From positions 1-6,826 of the forward strand of contig CAZKOM010000105.1 of assembly GCA_964554385.1 (NCBI GenBank): DNA of 6,826 nucleotides. The letters run 5' to 3'. This document shows, one piece after another, positions 5,967-6,826 of this stretch. The position numbers and the translations under genes are program-made. The notes beneath the pieces are model-generated. The model ran no database searches. It saw only the letters and a list, made by a program, of their open reading frames with translations, and was not told the DNA's origin. Source of the DNA: JAGKXC01 sp964554385. GTDB taxonomy: Bacteria > Bacteroidota > Bacteroidia > NS11-12g > UBA955. How positions within the stretch are numbered: the first letter of the stretch is position 1; each line of letters starts with the position of its first letter.

Positions 5967-6826
5967 GCTAAGTATCTCGTACTTTTTCTGGGGTACTCGC
6001 AGTACCGCTGTTGGCTCATTCGCACCCGTTTTAATAATTCCACCGCGGAAAGCAGCAATTTTACCAAACTTGGAGGTTGCCTGATATAGCTTCACTTGTG
6101 AATTGTCCTTCTTGCCATCGGCTTTGGAGGATCCAATAGCAGTAGATATAATTTCGGCCTGCCCCGTTTGGGTGTTAATTTTCAATTCAATCGATGAATT
6201 GCTGTTGTTGATTACGGTCCAAACCGACTCGCCAAAATACCTCCGTCGAATCACCAAAACGGAATCACCCAAACTTTGCGTTTCTAATTCTCCATATAAC
6301 AAGGCCATACTTTCGCTTCGAAACTTCGCCAATTCGCTAACTTCCTGCCTTAACAATCCCTCTGCTATACTCATATCACCCAAACTGCCTTGATACCCCG
6401 AAGAAAAACGCATCATTCTCCGAGAATCGGGATCGTTGGCTCCCGGCATCCCTATTTCATCACCATAATAAATTACTGGTATCCCGGGAATCGAAAAATT
6501 ATAGGCAAATAAGGTAGATAGTCGATCGTAAACCCCTGGATCCGATANNNNNNNNNNCTTTTATATTTCTATCCCAACCTGCTTGTTTGCTATCCTCCCC
6601 TTCTTTTATCGATCCATCCAAAATCGATATTATCCTGGGCTTATCTTGGTTTCCAGATATATTGCCCATGGTATGATGCGAACCATACCATTTCCGCGAA
6701 TCCTGTAGGGTATTGGCCAACTGGATCATACCTCCATTCCCCTTAAATGCACCAACCGCCGCATCGTACATATTAAAATCGAATTGTGCATCCAGCAAAC
6801 CACTACCCAAATAACTACCAATTAAC
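5952..6826 (-). CDS. Alpha-amylase family (GH13) glycosyl hydrolase, C-terminal part, interrupted by an N gap
   Basis: This is the C-terminal half of a GH13 enzyme, which cleaves or transfers alpha-glucosidic bonds in starch, glycogen or maltodextrins. It is cut by the right window edge. From that edge leftward one reads LDAQFDFNMYD (late barrel), HHTMGNISGNQDKPR (conserved region IV; its Asp, 6643-6645, is the expected transition-state stabiliser, and the usual His of NHD is Gln), GWDRNIK, then after the N gap DPGVYDRLSTLFAY, PGIPVIYYGDEIG (end of barrel) and MPGANDPDSRRMMRF. The remainder, from about 6340 down to the TAG at 5952-5954, is the beta-rich C domain with RRRYFGESVWTVINNS. The general acid Glu and nucleophile Asp would lie to the right of the window. 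The two pieces are in different frames only because of the ten N; translation runs open from the gap through 6449 with no stop, so the ATG at 6449 is internal. No signal peptide or exact subfamily can be judged. The 3' end overlaps the phosphoesterase gene. Confidence 0.88.
6548..6557. other. Assembly gap (ten N) inside the GH13 gene
   Basis: Exactly ten N lie between GATCCGATA and CTTTTATATT. The coding frames on either side are compatible only if the true number of missing bases is a multiple of three, so ten is a placeholder. Joining the flanks directly gives a GTA (Val) codon and the sequence RNIK-V-SDPGVYD, which reads like an intact GH13 enzyme. Confidence 0.9.

Noticed and set aside
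5992..6006. Hairpin GGTACT-CGC-AGTACC near the convergent gene ends
   Set aside because: It lies inside the GH13 coding region, has only a 6-bp stem, and no T-run follows on either strand, so it is not supported as a terminator.
6449..6810. Two separate short genes, or a frameshifted GH13 pseudogene
   Set aside because: Translation from the first piece runs open into the N gap and from the other side into it as well; the break coincides exactly with ten N, so one interrupted gene is the simpler reading.

Overview
The window looks like chromosomal DNA of a member of the Bacteroidota. The evidence is the style of the proteins (a Bacteroidota-type HtpG C-terminus, a long exported Asp-box propeller protein, a membrane-anchored YkuE-like metallophosphoesterase and a GH13 enzyme with a GNQD motif), the absence of clear Shine-Dalgarno sequences before starts, and A/T-leaning intergenic DNA. 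No tRNA, rRNA, CRISPR array, insertion sequence or phage gene was seen.

Layout. Bases 1-1101 (+) are the 3' part of htpG, cut by the window edge. Bases 1102-1205 hold a strong perfect hairpin with a T-rich tail that ends htpG and lies against the 3' end of the next, convergent gene. Bases 1206-4577 (-) encode a secreted 1123-residue VPS10/sortilin-like propeller protein with eleven Asp boxes. A 131-bp divergent intergenic region (4578-4709) should hold the promoters of this gene and of the next one. Bases 4710-5966 (+) encode a 418-residue integral-membrane calcineurin-type metallophosphoesterase. Its last 15 bases overlap, tail to tail, the 3' end of a GH13 alpha-amylase-family gene (5952-6826, -) that runs off the right edge and is interrupted by ten N at 6548-6557.

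How the genes fit together. The four genes alternate in strand (+ - + -), so each is its own transcription unit here and there is no operon in view. They cover protein folding (HtpG), an exported protein of unknown activity, an envelope phosphoesterase and alpha-glucan breakdown. I see no functional coupling among them and no convincing new system. The points most worth a second look are the N gap, which closes in frame if the N are simply removed; a Tat-like motif with only one arginine inside the phosphoesterase; and the 7+4 spacing of Asp boxes in the propeller protein.
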